This document shows positions 17,074 through 26,189 of a DNA stretch of 64,000 bases, piece after piece. Position 1 is the stretch's first letter, and every line of letters begins with the position of its first letter. The notes under the pieces were generated by a model. It was not told where the DNA came from. It did not search any database and saw nothing but the letters and a program-made list of their open reading frames with translations. This stretch comes from Microcella alkalica (GTDB lineage: Bacteria > Actinomycetota > Actinomycetes > Actinomycetales > Microbacteriaceae): assembly GCF_014137945.1 (NCBI RefSeq), contig NZ_JACGWX010000003.1:124001-188000 (forward strand). The letters run 5' to 3'. The translations under genes were made by a program, and so were the position numbers.

Positions 17074-17999
17074 CGAACCCGGTCTCCTACGCTAATGCCC
17101 TCGGCGCCGTCGTCAGGTGCAGCGACGACCGCGCCGACGATCGCACCGGCTTGCGCGTCCTGCTCTCGCTGCTCGGCGAGCAGTCGCAGCCGGTTCGCCC
17201 GGCGCTCCTCCTGCCGCACAGGGTCGGGCACGGGCGAGGCGAGCAGCAGGCGCTGCGTGTACGGGTGGTCGGGTGTGCGAGTGACGTGCTCGGCCGGGCC
17301 CTGCTCGACGATCTCACCGCGGTACATCACGGCCACGTCGTGGCTGATGTGCCGGACGACGTCGAGGTCGTGCGAGACGAACAGGTACGAGACCCCGGTG
17401 TCCTGCTGGATCTCGAGGAAGAGGTCGAGCACGCGCGCCTGCGTCGTGAGATCGAGCGCGCTGACGGGCTCGTCGCACACGATCAGTCGGGGCGAGAGTG
17501 CGAGGGCGCGCGCGATGGCCACGCGCTGGCGCTGACCGCCGCTGAACTCGCGCGGCAGGCGGTGCACGGCGTCCTGCGGCAGCCCTACGCGATCGAGAAG
17601 CTCGCGGATGCGCGCCTTCGCTTCGCGCGGAGCGACGCCCTGAACGGCCAAAGGCTCCGCGAGGATCTCGCCGACCTCGAGCGCCGGGTTGAGCGACGTG
17701 TACGGGTCCTGGAAGACGACCTGGATGTCTCGGCTCAGCGCCCGGCGCTGGCGACGCGAGGCGTGCGTGATGTCCTGCCCGTCGAACGTGATCGCGCCGC
17801 CCGTGACCGGAGCGAGACCGAGCATCGCGCGACCGAGGGTCGTCTTGCCCGAGCCCGACTCGCCTACGAGGCCGAGGGTCTTCCCCTGTTCGATCGCGAT
17901 CGACACGCCGTGGAGGGCGCGGAACGGCTTGGCGCGGAACCCCTTGCCGGGGTACTCGACGACGACATCGGTGGCGGTGAGAATCGGCGTCCCGTTCAT
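17070..17999 (-). CDS. Oligopeptide/oligosaccharide ABC transporter ATPase (OppF/DppF type)
   Basis: A 309-residue nucleotide-binding subunit of an Opp-family importer. Walker A is GESGSGKTTLG, the Q-loop VVFQDPYTSLNP, the signature FSGGQRQRVAIARAL, Walker B LIVCDEPVSALD and the H-loop LFVSHDL. The C-terminal region after PDHPYTQRLL is the Opp/Dpp extension. It pairs with the ATPase half of the fused protein at 17996-19792. Four-base overlaps on both sides show translational coupling. In this context sugar oligomers or glycosides are likelier cargo than peptides. Confidence 0.94.
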   Translation of the reverse strand: MNGTPILTATDVVVEYPGKGFRAKPFRALHGVSIAIEQGKTLGLVGESGSGKTTLGRAMLGLAPVTGGAITFDGQDITHASRRQRRALSRDIQVVFQDPYTSLNPALEVGEILAEPLAVQGVAPREAKARIRELLDRVGLPQDAVHRLPREFSGGQRQRVAIARALALSPRLIVCDEPVSALDLTTQARVLDLFLEIQQDTGVSYLFVSHDLDVVRHISHDVAVMYRGEIVEQGPAEHVTRTPDHPYTQRLLLASPVPDPVRQEERRANRLRLLAEQREQDAQAGAIVGAVVAAPDDGAEGISVGDRVR

Positions 18000-19792
18000 G
18001 CGGTGCCTCCTGCGGCGGCGTCGACGGTGAGCTTGGTCATCGGCTGCTTGTCCTCGAGCATCGAGGCCAGGAGCGTCTGCGTGTACGGGTGCTTGGGATG
18101 GCGGAGGATGTCGAGCACCTCACCCTCCTCGACGACGCGGCCGCTCTGCATCACGACGACGCGGTCGGCGAGGTCGGCGACGACGCCGAAGTTGTGCGTC
18201 ACGATGATCACGCCGACGCCGAGCTGACGCTGCATCGTTCGCAGCAGGTCGAGCACCTCGGCCTGCACCGTGACGTCGAGCGCCGTAGTGGGCTCGTCCG
18301 CGATCACGAGGTCGGGCTCGCAGCTGATCGCACCGGCGATGAGCACACGCTGCGCCATTCCGCCGGAGACCTCGTGCGGGTACGCGTCGAACGTGCGCTG
18401 CGGGTTCGGGATGCCGACCTTGGCGAGCAGCTCGAGCGCGCGGGCCCTCGCTTCCGCCTTCGAGATTCCGAGCACGACGGTCATCGGTCGCACGAGCTGC
18501 GAGCCGATCGTGAATGCGGGGTCGAGGTTGGACATCGGCTCCTGCGGGATGTACGAGATGCGACGCCCGCGCAGTGCCCCGAGGCGCTCGGCCGACACGG
18601 TATCGTCACCGGGGGCGACCGTGTACGTGCCGTCGAACTGGATGCTCCCCCCGACGATCCGCGCGGTGTCGGGCAGCAGGCCGAGGATCGAGAAGGCGGT
18701 CTGCGACTTGCCGGAGCCCGACTCGCCGACGATGCTCAGCACCTCGCCGCGGTCGATATGGAACGAGACGTCGTCGACGACCGTTTTGATCGAGCCGTCC
18801 GCCTGCGGGTAGCCGACCGCGAGGTGCGAGACCTTGAGCAGGTGCTGCTCGGTGCCAGCCTCGACGGCCGGGAGGGCAGCCGAGCGGGACGGCTTCTTCT
18901 CGCCTGCGGGGCGGCGCTTGGCCGTGATCTTCTGGCCGTCCTCGAGCGCGTCGCGGACAGCGTTGCCGAGCAGGACGAGCGAGGCGATCGTGAGCATGAT
19001 GGCGAGTGTCGGCCAGACCAGCAGCAGCGGGTTGAGATACACGTTCCGGAAGCCGTCGCTGAGCATGATTCCCCACGTCGCCTGGGCCGGGTCGCCCAGG
19101 CCGAGGAAATCAAGACCGGACTGGATGGCGATCGCCACGCCGGCGACGATCGACGTCTGGATGATGATCGGAGCACGGACGACCGACATGATGTGCCGGG
19201 CGATGATGCGCAGGTCGGAGAGGCCCGAGACGCGAGCGGCGTCGACGTAGAGCTCGTTGCGCACCGACTGCACGACCGTGCGCGTGAGGCGGAAGTAGCC
19301 GGGGCTCAGCAGGATGCCGAAGACGATCATGGCGAGCCAGACCGAGGGACCGAGAGCGGCACGCACCGAGAGCAGGACCATGATGCCGGGGAGGCTCAGG
19401 ATCATGTTCGCGAACCAGCTCGCGGTCGAGTCGAACCAGCCGCCGTAGTAGCCGGCGATGAGGCCGGTCGGGAGGCCGATGAGGATCGCCACGCTCGCGC
19501 ACAGGAGCGCCGAGGCGAGCGTCAGCTGGCCGCCGTAGAGCAGACGACTGAGTACGTCGCGACCGCCGCTGTCGGTACCGAGGATGTACTCGCCGCCGGG
19601 AGCGGCGAGCGTGTTCGTGATGTCGGAGAAGTTCTGGTCGTACGGCGCGAGCACCTGGGCGAAGGCGGCAGCCGCCCCGATGATCACGAGCGCCACGATG
19701 GCGGTGAGACCCAGCGGATTGCGCACGATGCGGCCGAAGACGGTGCTGCGGACGACGACGCCGGACTGACCGGCGGGAGTGGGCTCGGTCAT
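17996..19792 (-). CDS. Fused ABC transporter permease (OppC type) and ATPase (OppD type)
   Basis: A 598-residue single chain. Residues 1 to about 300 are a DppC/OppC permease: an N-terminal TM helix, the GTDSGGRDVLSRLLYGGQ entry motif, several TM helices and the EAA-type loop near VRNELYVDAARVSGLSD. After a basic/alanine linker, residues about 318-598 are a complete OppD ATPase: Walker A GESGSGKSQTAF, Q-loop YIPQEPMSNLDP, signature VSGGMAQRVLIAGAI, Walker B LVIADEPTTALD, and PKHPYTQTLLAS. These are usually separate genes. No stop or frameshift lies between, so I read it as a genuine fusion. Confidence 0.94.
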   Translation of the reverse strand: MTEPTPAGQSGVVVRSTVFGRIVRNPLGLTAIVALVIIGAAAAFAQVLAPYDQNFSDITNTLAAPGGEYILGTDSGGRDVLSRLLYGGQLTLASALLCASVAILIGLPTGLIAGYYGGWFDSTASWFANMILSLPGIMVLLSVRAALGPSVWLAMIVFGILLSPGYFRLTRTVVQSVRNELYVDAARVSGLSDLRIIARHIMSVVRAPIIIQTSIVAGVAIAIQSGLDFLGLGDPAQATWGIMLSDGFRNVYLNPLLLVWPTLAIMLTIASLVLLGNAVRDALEDGQKITAKRRPAGEKKPSRSAALPAVEAGTEQHLLKVSHLAVGYPQADGSIKTVVDDVSFHIDRGEVLSIVGESGSGKSQTAFSILGLLPDTARIVGGSIQFDGTYTVAPGDDTVSAERLGALRGRRISYIPQEPMSNLDPAFTIGSQLVRPMTVVLGISKAEARARALELLAKVGIPNPQRTFDAYPHEVSGGMAQRVLIAGAISCEPDLVIADEPTTALDVTVQAEVLDLLRTMQRQLGVGVIIVTHNFGVVADLADRVVVMQSGRVVEEGEVLDILRHPKHPYTQTLLASMLEDKQPMTKLTVDAAAGGTA

Positions 19793-20730
19793 GAGACACG
19801 CACCTTGGGATTGAGCCAGCCGTTGACGAGGTCGACGAGCAGGTTGACGACGATGACGATAATGACGGTGAAGAGCACGACGCCCATCACGACGGGGATG
19901 TCGCCCGCGGAGGTCGCGGTGACGGCCAGGCTGCCGATGCCGGGCAGGGCGAAGATCTGCTCGACGATGACGGCGCCGCCGAGCATCCCGATGAACTGAA
20001 GGCTCAGGATCGTGAGCCCTGCGGGAGCCGCGCTGCGCAGGACGTGCCGGAAGAGGATCTCGCGCTCGGCGATGCCACGGCTGCGCAGCGTGCGCACGTA
20101 GTCGCGCTCGAGCTGCTTGATGATCGCGCTGCGCAGCTGCTGGGCGCTCGAGGCGACGGCGTTGATCGCGAGGGCGATGACGGGCAGCAGGAGCGAGGTG
20201 AACCAGGCCGCGGCCCCCGCCCCCGGAGAGATCGTGCTCACGGGCGGAACGAGACGAAGCTGCACAGCGAAGAGGGTGACGAAGAGCACGGCGAGAACGA
20301 ACCCCGGGGCCGCGTAGCCGATGACGGCGCCGACCTGGACCGCGCGGTCCATCCAGCCGCGCTTGACGGCGGCGAGCATGCCGATCAGCGTCGAGACGAT
20401 CGCGGTGAGGAGGATGGCGACCGCGACGAGGGTGAGCGTGATGGGGAGCCTGTTCGCGATCGCGACGGCGACCGGCTCGGAGGTGAACCAGGAGCGGCCG
20501 AAGTCGCCGCTCAGCGCGCTCATGAACCAGTCGGCGAAGCGCGAGAGGAAGGGCTGGTCGAGGCCGAGCTGCTGCTCCTTCAGGGCCACCTGCTCTTCGG
20601 TCGCCTGATCGCCGACCAGGTTGCGTGCGATGTTGGCGCTCGAGAAGAAGAGGATCGAGTAGGTGAGGATGCTGATGGCGATCAGCAGCACCACACCGGC
20701 GCCGAGGCGTCTCAGGGTGAACGAGACCAC
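19789..20730 (-). CDS. ABC transporter permease (OppB/DppB type)
   Basis: A 313-residue inner-membrane permease with about six TM helices. The first helix is LGAGVVLLIAISILTYSIL. The large external loop after it (NLVGDQATEEQVALKEQQLG) and the EAA-like loop ERDYVRTLRSRGIAEREI are typical of OppB. It should dimerise with the permease half of the downstream fusion. It overlaps that gene by four bases and is separated from the binding-protein gene by a 93-base gap with a strong hairpin. Confidence 0.94.
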   Translation of the reverse strand: MVSFTLRRLGAGVVLLIAISILTYSILFFSSANIARNLVGDQATEEQVALKEQQLGLDQPFLSRFADWFMSALSGDFGRSWFTSEPVAVAIANRLPITLTLVAVAILLTAIVSTLIGMLAAVKRGWMDRAVQVGAVIGYAAPGFVLAVLFVTLFAVQLRLVPPVSTISPGAGAAAWFTSLLLPVIALAINAVASSAQQLRSAIIKQLERDYVRTLRSRGIAEREILFRHVLRSAAPAGLTILSLQFIGMLGGAVIVEQIFALPGIGSLAVTATSAGDIPVVMGVVLFTVIIVIVVNLLVDLVNGWLNPKVRVS

Positions 20731-20768
20731 GAGTGCTCCGTTGGATTCGAGGGCGAGAACTGAGGTGA

Positions 20769-20807
20769 GGAGCCGCGGGGGCGGGGCGTGCCCGCCCCCG
20801 CGGCTCC
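20769..20807 (-). terminator. Strong intra-operon hairpin after the binding-protein gene
   Basis: GGAGCCGCGGGGGCGGG (20769-20785) and CCCGCCCCCGCGGCTCC (20791-20807) form a perfect 17-base stem with a five-base loop, 16 bases past the substrate-binding-protein stop. The operon continues with permease genes, so it is better read as a partial terminator or 3' stabiliser that raises binding-protein expression over the membrane subunits, as known for other binding-protein importers. Confidence 0.8.
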
Positions 20808-20823
20808 GTCTATCGGGGTCTGG

Positions 20824-22383
20824 TTACTTCTGGACCGGCGAGTAGTTGTAGATCGACGGCACGGCCTGCTGCGTCTGCGGCACCGAGGTGATCGTGTTCG
20901 GGTCGTAGAAGTAGATCTGGTCGAGGCGGTACAGTGGGGCGAACCATGCCTCCTCGGTGACGTACTCATTGATCTTCTTCGCGGCGTCGTCCGACTCGGC
21001 GCCGGAGATGCGCACCTCGTCGATGAGCTCCTGGAGCTCGGGCGTCATCGAGTCGAAGGCGTTGTAAGTCGCCTCCGTCGAGATCAGCTGGTTGATCGCC
21101 ACCCACGGCTCCCCCTGGAAGAGGAAGAAGTATGCGGCGGGGAACTTGCCACCGGCGATATCGGCGACGATGTTCTGCGGCGGGACGCTCTCGGCGACAA
21201 GCGTGATGCCCACATCGGCGAACTGCTGCGTCAGCAGCGGCACGATCGACTCAAGACCGGGGAAGGTCGGAATGGTCAGTTCGAAGCCGTCGCCGTAGCC
21301 GGCCTCGTCGAGGAGCTCGCGCGCCTTCTCGGGGTCGTACGGGTAGCGCTCGTCGAGCTCGTCGATGTACGCGCCGCTCTCGGGGCCGAAGACCTGGTGG
21401 GTGACGGTGCCCGCGCCGAGCTGAACCTGCTCGAGCATGGTCTCGCGGTCGAGCGCGTAGTTGATCGCCTGGCGGACGCGCACATCGGCGAGCGCCGGGG
21501 CGAGCGTGCCGTCGCGGTCGAGCAGCATCAGACCGGTCCAGTCGACCTGGTTGGCGCTGAGAGTCTTGCCGGCCGCCTCGACCTGACCCGCGGTGCGGGC
21601 GTCGACGATCGTCGCATCGATCTGACCCGAGACGAGCGCGTTGACGCGCGCGGTCACATCGACGAGAACCTTCATCTCGACGCGGTTGAACTTGACGAGC
21701 TCCGGGTTCCAGTAGCTCTCGTTCGCCGTGAAGACGTACTGCGAGCCAGGAACCGAGCCCGCGGCCTCCATGACGTAGGGGCCGCTGCCGACGGGGAGGG
21801 TCGCAATGCCCTCGGTGGCGATGGCGGCGGGGCTGCCCATGAGCCCTGCGGCCTGGCTGAGGTAGTACTCGAGTGCAGGGTTCGGCTGAGTGAGCTCGAG
21901 GACGACGGTGTCGGCGTCGACGACCTCGACGGCCTCGACGTCGGCGAGCTGCGCCGCCTGGCGGCCGTTGCCGGCCTTGAAGTTCTCGACGTTGACCTTG
22001 ACTGCCTCGGCGTCGAAGGCCTCGCCGTCGCTGAACGTGACGTCGTCACGCAGCTCGAGCGTGAGCTCGGTGAGGTCCTCGTTGTACGACCACTCGGTCG
22101 CGAGCATCGGGCTGAGCGTCCCGTCGGGCTCGCGCATGATGAGCGTGTCGTAGACCGCCTGGTAGGGCTGGAGGAGGTGTCCGACGTGGGCCTGCGAGGG
22201 ATCCCACGAGAGGGGCTCCTGCAGGATGCCGAGGCGCAGGGTCTCGCCGCGGACGAACTCGCCCGGCTCGTCGGTGCTGCCCGAGGGCGAGGGCTCGGCG
22301 CTGGCGCACGCCGTGAGGAGGAGGCCGGCGGCGAGAGTCAGAGCGACTCCGGCAGCGCGTCGAGGAGTGATACCAAACGTCAT
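20824..22383 (-). CDS. ABC transporter substrate-binding lipoprotein, family 5 (Opp/Dpp SBP)
   Basis: A 519-residue extracytoplasmic binding protein anchored as a lipoprotein. The signal peptide runs to LLLTAC with the lipobox cysteine at residue 26, followed by a Ser/Glu/Pro-rich tether. The mature part shows SBP_bac_5 hallmarks: LRLGILQEPLSWDPSQ, LATEWSYNEDLTELTLELRDDVTFSDG and the QAINYALDRETML segment. It is the first gene of the hexuronate operon and is preceded by two LacI-type operators about 160-200 bases upstream. The ligand is unknown; family 5 proteins bind peptides, nickel and also oligosaccharides. Confidence 0.94.
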   Translation of the reverse strand: MTFGITPRRAAGVALTLAAGLLLTACASAEPSPSGSTDEPGEFVRGETLRLGILQEPLSWDPSQAHVGHLLQPYQAVYDTLIMREPDGTLSPMLATEWSYNEDLTELTLELRDDVTFSDGEAFDAEAVKVNVENFKAGNGRQAAQLADVEAVEVVDADTVVLELTQPNPALEYYLSQAAGLMGSPAAIATEGIATLPVGSGPYVMEAAGSVPGSQYVFTANESYWNPELVKFNRVEMKVLVDVTARVNALVSGQIDATIVDARTAGQVEAAGKTLSANQVDWTGLMLLDRDGTLAPALADVRVRQAINYALDRETMLEQVQLGAGTVTHQVFGPESGAYIDELDERYPYDPEKARELLDEAGYGDGFELTIPTFPGLESIVPLLTQQFADVGITLVAESVPPQNIVADIAGGKFPAAYFFLFQGEPWVAINQLISTEATYNAFDSMTPELQELIDEVRISGAESDDAAKKINEYVTEEAWFAPLYRLDQIYFYDPNTITSVPQTQQAVPSIYNYSPVQK

Positions 22384-22540
22384 TGTCGGTCAGCCTTTGC
22401 TGTGTGATGGGTCAGGGCGGATGCTACGGGGGTCGGTCCCCGGCCGGTGGTCGCGGCCACCGCGTTTCCCGGCCGGGAACCGCGCGTCACGGGAACGGTC
22501 CGCGATCGCTTGAAGTGACTGTAAGCCCGCAGTTCGCGAT

Positions 22541-22558
22541 TTGTCAACCGGTTGCCAA
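22541..22558. promoter_or_regulatory. LacI-family operator, SBP operon, site 1
   Basis: TTGTCAACCGGTTGCCAA lies 158 bases upstream of the binding-protein ATG. It matches the sites at 13100 and 35845 and is 23 bases centre-to-centre from site 2, about two helical turns. The pair would let one repressor dimer of dimers, or two dimers, bind one DNA face. Confidence 0.85.
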
Positions 22559-22563
22559 GCTAT

Positions 22564-22581
22564 ATGACAACCGATTGCCAA
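22564..22581. promoter_or_regulatory. LacI-family operator, SBP operon, site 2
   Basis: ATGACAACCGATTGCCAA is the second copy of the same palindrome; its left half is less perfect. It is the farther of the pair from the binding-protein gene. The remaining bases up to the CoA-transferase stop at 22635 show no further element. Confidence 0.8.
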
Positions 22582-22634
22582 CGATGTGGCCCGTTTGCGG
22601 GCGGGGTACTGCCAGAAGCCCGACGATCAACTCG

Positions 22635-24698
22635 TCAGCGAGCCCGGTGGCCCCCGGCTCGACCGCGGCGCGCGTAGCGCGGGTCGACCGCGCGCGATCG
22701 CGCCGACGCGCGCCCGAGGAACGGGCGGGTGAGCGCGAGCAGCACCGGCAGCGCGAGCTGCACGAGCGCGGCGCCGGAGACGGCGAGGGCGAGCGCGAGA
22801 CCGCTGCCGAGGTTCCAGGCATCCTCGCCGGAGGCCGGCAGAGACCCCGTGTAGACGAGCGTCGCGCCGATCGTGTGCGCGACGAGTCCGAGCGCGCTCG
22901 TGACGGCGAGCGTCGGCCCGACCGCGAGGCGGCGCGACAGGGTGATCCACCCGACGGCGAGAACGACGGCCTGAGCCGCGGAGCCGACCGCCCAGCCCGG
23001 GTTCGTCCACCAGCGGGCGCCGATGTCGGGCTGCGCGAGCAGGGCTGCACCGAGGGTCTCCATGAGGCCTTGGCTCGCCCACACGAGCGCTCCGCTCAGG
23101 ATGGCCCAGACGATGGCGCGCGTCGGCTGCATGATCACGGGGCGGGGCGCGCGGGGCGCGACCCGCTCGGTCTCGGCCTCGTCGTGCCGCTCATCGACGA
23201 GCCAGTGCGGCTCGTCCGCGCCGAGGTGGCGCGGCGGGTGGAGGGTGTGCAGGCGGACTCCCCCGACCTCGAGCGGCGAGGCGAGCACGTCGGCGAGCCC
23301 CCACGGGGTGTCGAGCGGCGTCGAGGGCACGCGCGGCTCAGGGCGCCGCTCCGCGGGGCCGACCGCGTCGCGCAGCCGCTCGAGCTCGAGCGCCGTGCGG
23401 GCGAGCGACACGCGACTGCGCGACCCCTCCCCCGTGCGGCGTGCGTGCGCGACAGCGCGCAGCGAGGCGGTCGCCGCGAGCCACCCGGTGGCGTGATCGA
23501 GGGCCTGGACGGGAAGAGCGATCGGGGCGTCGGATGCGCGTCCCGCATCCCCCTCTGGCGGCGCGGGGGCCGCGACGCTCGCGCTCGCGGGGTCGGCGAT
23601 GCCGGTGGCGAGCTGGACGAGCGAGTCGAACCCGCGCCGGCCCGCCCACGGTCCCGAGTAGCCCCACGCGTCGAGCTGCACCTCGACGAGCCCGGGGCGG
23701 ATCGCGCGCAGCGTCTCGTCGTCGAGCCCGAGCCCGGCGAGCGCTCCCGGCCGGTAGCCGTGCACGAGCACGTCGGACTCGGCGACGAGCGCGACGAGCT
23801 CGCTGCGGCCCTCGAGGGTGTGCGCGTCGACGCGGGCGCAGCGCTTGCCGAGCGTCATGTCGGGCTCGACGGCAGGTTCGGCCCACCCGGGCGGGTCGAT
23901 GCGCAGCACGTCGGCGCCGAGCATCGCGAGCGCGCGCGTCGCGACGGGGCCGGCGAGCACGCGCGTCAGGTCGAGCACGCGCACGCCGAGGAGCGGCCGC
24001 TCGGGCGTGCCGATCGGGAACGGCTGGTCGGGCCGGGCAGGACCCATCGTCTCGACGGCGATGAGCGGTTCTTCCGACACGGCGAGGCCCTGGGGATGCT
24101 CGGCCCACTCCGCGACGGATCGCACGCGCGCGGCCGCCCCGCCCGCCTCCACGACCGCGGTCTCGAGGGCGTCGCAGCCGAACGGGGCGACCGCGCGGGC
24201 CACGGTCTCACGGTCGAGGGCGAAGGCGGGGTCGGGGTCGGCGTCATCGGTACCGGACAGGTCGGCGGGCGCGGTGGCGGGAGCGAGCCCGAGCACGCCG
24301 AGGGCGGCGGCGCGGTGGCGGGGCGCGTTCATGTGAAGGCGTATCCAGCCGTCGGCCGCGCGGTAGTCGCCGGTCAGCGCATCCCACGGGCTCGGCTGCT
24401 CGACCCTCGGGCGCACGGCGGCGCGGAACCACGCGCCCGCGAGCGCCGCGTCGACCGTCACCGGGCCGTCGTGCTCGACGAGGTCGGCGAGCGCGAGCGC
24501 GGTCGTCGCGACGGCCGCCGCCGCGAACGCGCCGACGGGGTAGGCGCCGCCCAGGTGCGGCGCATCGCGGAACGTCACGGCGCCGGAGACGCCCGCACTC
24601 GCGGCGAGCGCCGCGGCGGCGAGTTCGAGAGCTCGGGAGTCGGCGGTCGGGGTGCCGTGCGGGTCGCCGGGTGCGCGAGTAGTCGCGTGTCGGGTCAC
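22635..24698 (-). CDS. CaiB/BaiF-type CoA-transferase with C-terminal membrane domain
   Basis: A 687-residue protein. Residues 1 to about 515 are a class III CoA-transferase: LLGVRVLDLTRVLAGPVATR, GADVLRIDPPGW, VHGYRPGALAGLGL and RGFDSLVQLATG with the expected catalytic aspartate. From residue 523 (MQPTRAIVWAIL) to the end there are about four hydrophobic helices and a basic tail, which is not part of the family. There is no stop or frameshift between. An internal ATG at 23132 could start a separate membrane protein but has no ribosome site. The acyl-CoA substrate is unknown. CAGACT six bases before the GTG suggests a leaderless mRNA. Confidence 0.82.
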   Translation of the reverse strand: MTRHATTRAPGDPHGTPTADSRALELAAAALAASAGVSGAVTFRDAPHLGGAYPVGAFAAAAVATTALALADLVEHDGPVTVDAALAGAWFRAAVRPRVEQPSPWDALTGDYRAADGWIRLHMNAPRHRAAALGVLGLAPATAPADLSGTDDADPDPAFALDRETVARAVAPFGCDALETAVVEAGGAAARVRSVAEWAEHPQGLAVSEEPLIAVETMGPARPDQPFPIGTPERPLLGVRVLDLTRVLAGPVATRALAMLGADVLRIDPPGWAEPAVEPDMTLGKRCARVDAHTLEGRSELVALVAESDVLVHGYRPGALAGLGLDDETLRAIRPGLVEVQLDAWGYSGPWAGRRGFDSLVQLATGIADPASASVAAPAPPEGDAGRASDAPIALPVQALDHATGWLAATASLRAVAHARRTGEGSRSRVSLARTALELERLRDAVGPAERRPEPRVPSTPLDTPWGLADVLASPLEVGGVRLHTLHPPRHLGADEPHWLVDERHDEAETERVAPRAPRPVIMQPTRAIVWAILSGALVWASQGLMETLGAALLAQPDIGARWWTNPGWAVGSAAQAVVLAVGWITLSRRLAVGPTLAVTSALGLVAHTIGATLVYTGSLPASGEDAWNLGSGLALALAVSGAALVQLALPVLLALTRPFLGRASARSRAVDPRYARRGRAGGHRAR

Positions 24699-24752
24699 CC
24701 GCTCAGTCTGCCCCAGTCGCCGCGCGGCCGAGCAGGCCCGTCGAGCGGACGG

Positions 24753-26177
24753 TCAGGCGCCGGCGCTCGGCCGCGCCCGCGCCCGCAGCGCGACCGTTCG
24801 CGCGCCCAGCCCGATTGCGAGGATGCCCGCCGTGCCGATGAGCGACGCCGCCGGCAACGAGACGACGAGCACGAGGCACCCCGCGAGCCCGGCGCCGGCG
24901 ACGAGTCGCGGCTGCCACCGCTCGGCCGCCGGCTGCCGGAGCGCCGAGAGATGCGCGATCGCGTAGTAGACGAGCACGGCGGCGCTCGAGGCGGCGACGA
25001 GCTGCGCGGGCTGCAGCAGCAGCGCGATGCCGATCGCGATGAGGGCGATGAGCGCCTCCGAGACGACGGGCGCGCCCGTGCGGGTCGAGATGCGCACGAG
25101 CGGCCCGGGCAGGTCGCGCTCGCGCGCCATCGCGAGGCTCGTGCGGCTGAGCCCGGCGAGGATGCCCGCGAGGGATCCGAGGCACGCGAGCGCCGCGAGC
25201 AGCGCGATCGGCAGCGCCCAGCGCGGGTCGATCGCATCGGCGAGCGGGGAGGTGCTCGCGGCGAGCGCCTCGACCCCGAGCCGGTCGACGAGCACGAGCG
25301 CGAGGGCCGCGTAGAGCGCGAGCACGACGGCGAGGGCGATGAGGATCGCGCGGGGCAGCGTGCGCCGCGGCTCCCGCACCTCTTCGCCGAGGGTCGCCAT
25401 GCGCGCGTATCCGGCGAAGGCGAAGAAGAGCAGGGCAGCGGCCTGGAGGATTCCCGCCGGGCCCACCGGCGCGGGCGGGGCGACCGTGACGGGGGCGAGC
25501 TCGAGAGCGGCATCCGCCGGGTCGATCGCGACGCTCACCGCGCCCTCCCCCTGCCCCGGGAGGCCGCCCAGATTCTCGACCCAGCCGATCGTCGGTGGGC
25601 CCGCGACGGCGACGGCGGTGAACCACGCCGCGAGTCCGGCGAGGACGATGCTCACGATCGTGATGGCGACGCGCGCGGTCGTGCGGACTCCCGACATGTT
25701 GAGCGCCGCGAAGATCGCGATGAGCGCGGCTGCGAGCAGGCGCGTCTGGAGTGCATCGAGCCCGAGCGCGGTGCCCAGGTAGGCGGCGGCGACGGACGCG
25801 ATCGCCGCGGCGGAGGCGGTCTTGCCGACGACGAATAGCCAGCCGGCGCTGAACCCGATCCACGGGCCGGCGTAGTGGCGACCGAAGGCGTACGCGCCGC
25901 CCGAGGTGGGGTGAGCCATGGCGAGCTGCGCCGAACTGAACGCGTTGAGCGTCGCGACGAGGGCCGCGATGAGCAGCGCGAGCAGCAGGAGCTCGCCGGT
26001 CGCGGCCGCCGCGGGGGCCCACACGTAGAACGCTCCCGCCCCGATCATCGACGCGAGCCCGATGCCGATCGCGCCGCCGAGCCCGACGCTGCGCGAGAGG
26101 GCGGGGCGGCCCGCCGTCGGGCCGTTGCCGCGCGCGCGCCCGCGCTCGTCCGGCGGCGGGTCGGCGTCGGAGGTCAC
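24753..26177 (-). CDS. APC-superfamily amino acid/amine permease
   Basis: A 474-residue membrane transporter with about 12 TM helices. TM1 has the APC glycine-rich break GIGLASMIGAGAFYVWAP, and the conserved HPTSGGAYAFGRHYAGPWIGF follows in TM2-TM3. The loop motif GEEVREPRRTLPRAI after FFAFAGYARMATL is also typical. It should import an amino acid or amine by proton or ion symport; specificity cannot be read. The GTG at 26177 is six bases after TACTCT, a leaderless arrangement. It lies 54 bases upstream of the CoA-transferase gene on the same strand. Confidence 0.9.
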   Translation of the reverse strand: MTSDADPPPDERGRARGNGPTAGRPALSRSVGLGGAIGIGLASMIGAGAFYVWAPAAAATGELLLLALLIAALVATLNAFSSAQLAMAHPTSGGAYAFGRHYAGPWIGFSAGWLFVVGKTASAAAIASVAAAYLGTALGLDALQTRLLAAALIAIFAALNMSGVRTTARVAITIVSIVLAGLAAWFTAVAVAGPPTIGWVENLGGLPGQGEGAVSVAIDPADAALELAPVTVAPPAPVGPAGILQAAALLFFAFAGYARMATLGEEVREPRRTLPRAILIALAVVLALYAALALVLVDRLGVEALAASTSPLADAIDPRWALPIALLAALACLGSLAGILAGLSRTSLAMARERDLPGPLVRISTRTGAPVVSEALIALIAIGIALLLQPAQLVAASSAAVLVYYAIAHLSALRQPAAERWQPRLVAGAGLAGCLVLVVSLPAASLIGTAGILAIGLGARTVALRARARPSAGA

Positions 26178-26183
26178 GCGCGC

Positions 26184-26189
26184 AGAGTA
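26184..26189 (-). promoter_or_regulatory. -10 hexamer of the APC permease gene, leaderless arrangement
   Basis: TACTCT on the minus strand ends six bases before the GTG at 26177; no ribosome-binding site is present. Confidence 0.55.

Noticed and set aside
22635-23132. Separate membrane-protein gene starting at the internal ATG of the CoA-transferase
   Set aside because: No ribosome site or promoter-like hexamer precedes it and the frame is continuous; kept as part of one gene, with the alternative noted.
22383-25838. 1,151-codon plus-strand open frame opposite the CoA-transferase and APC genes
   Set aside because: Arg/Glu/Ala-rich shadow of two well-supported minus-strand genes; no motifs, and it crosses their intergenic region.
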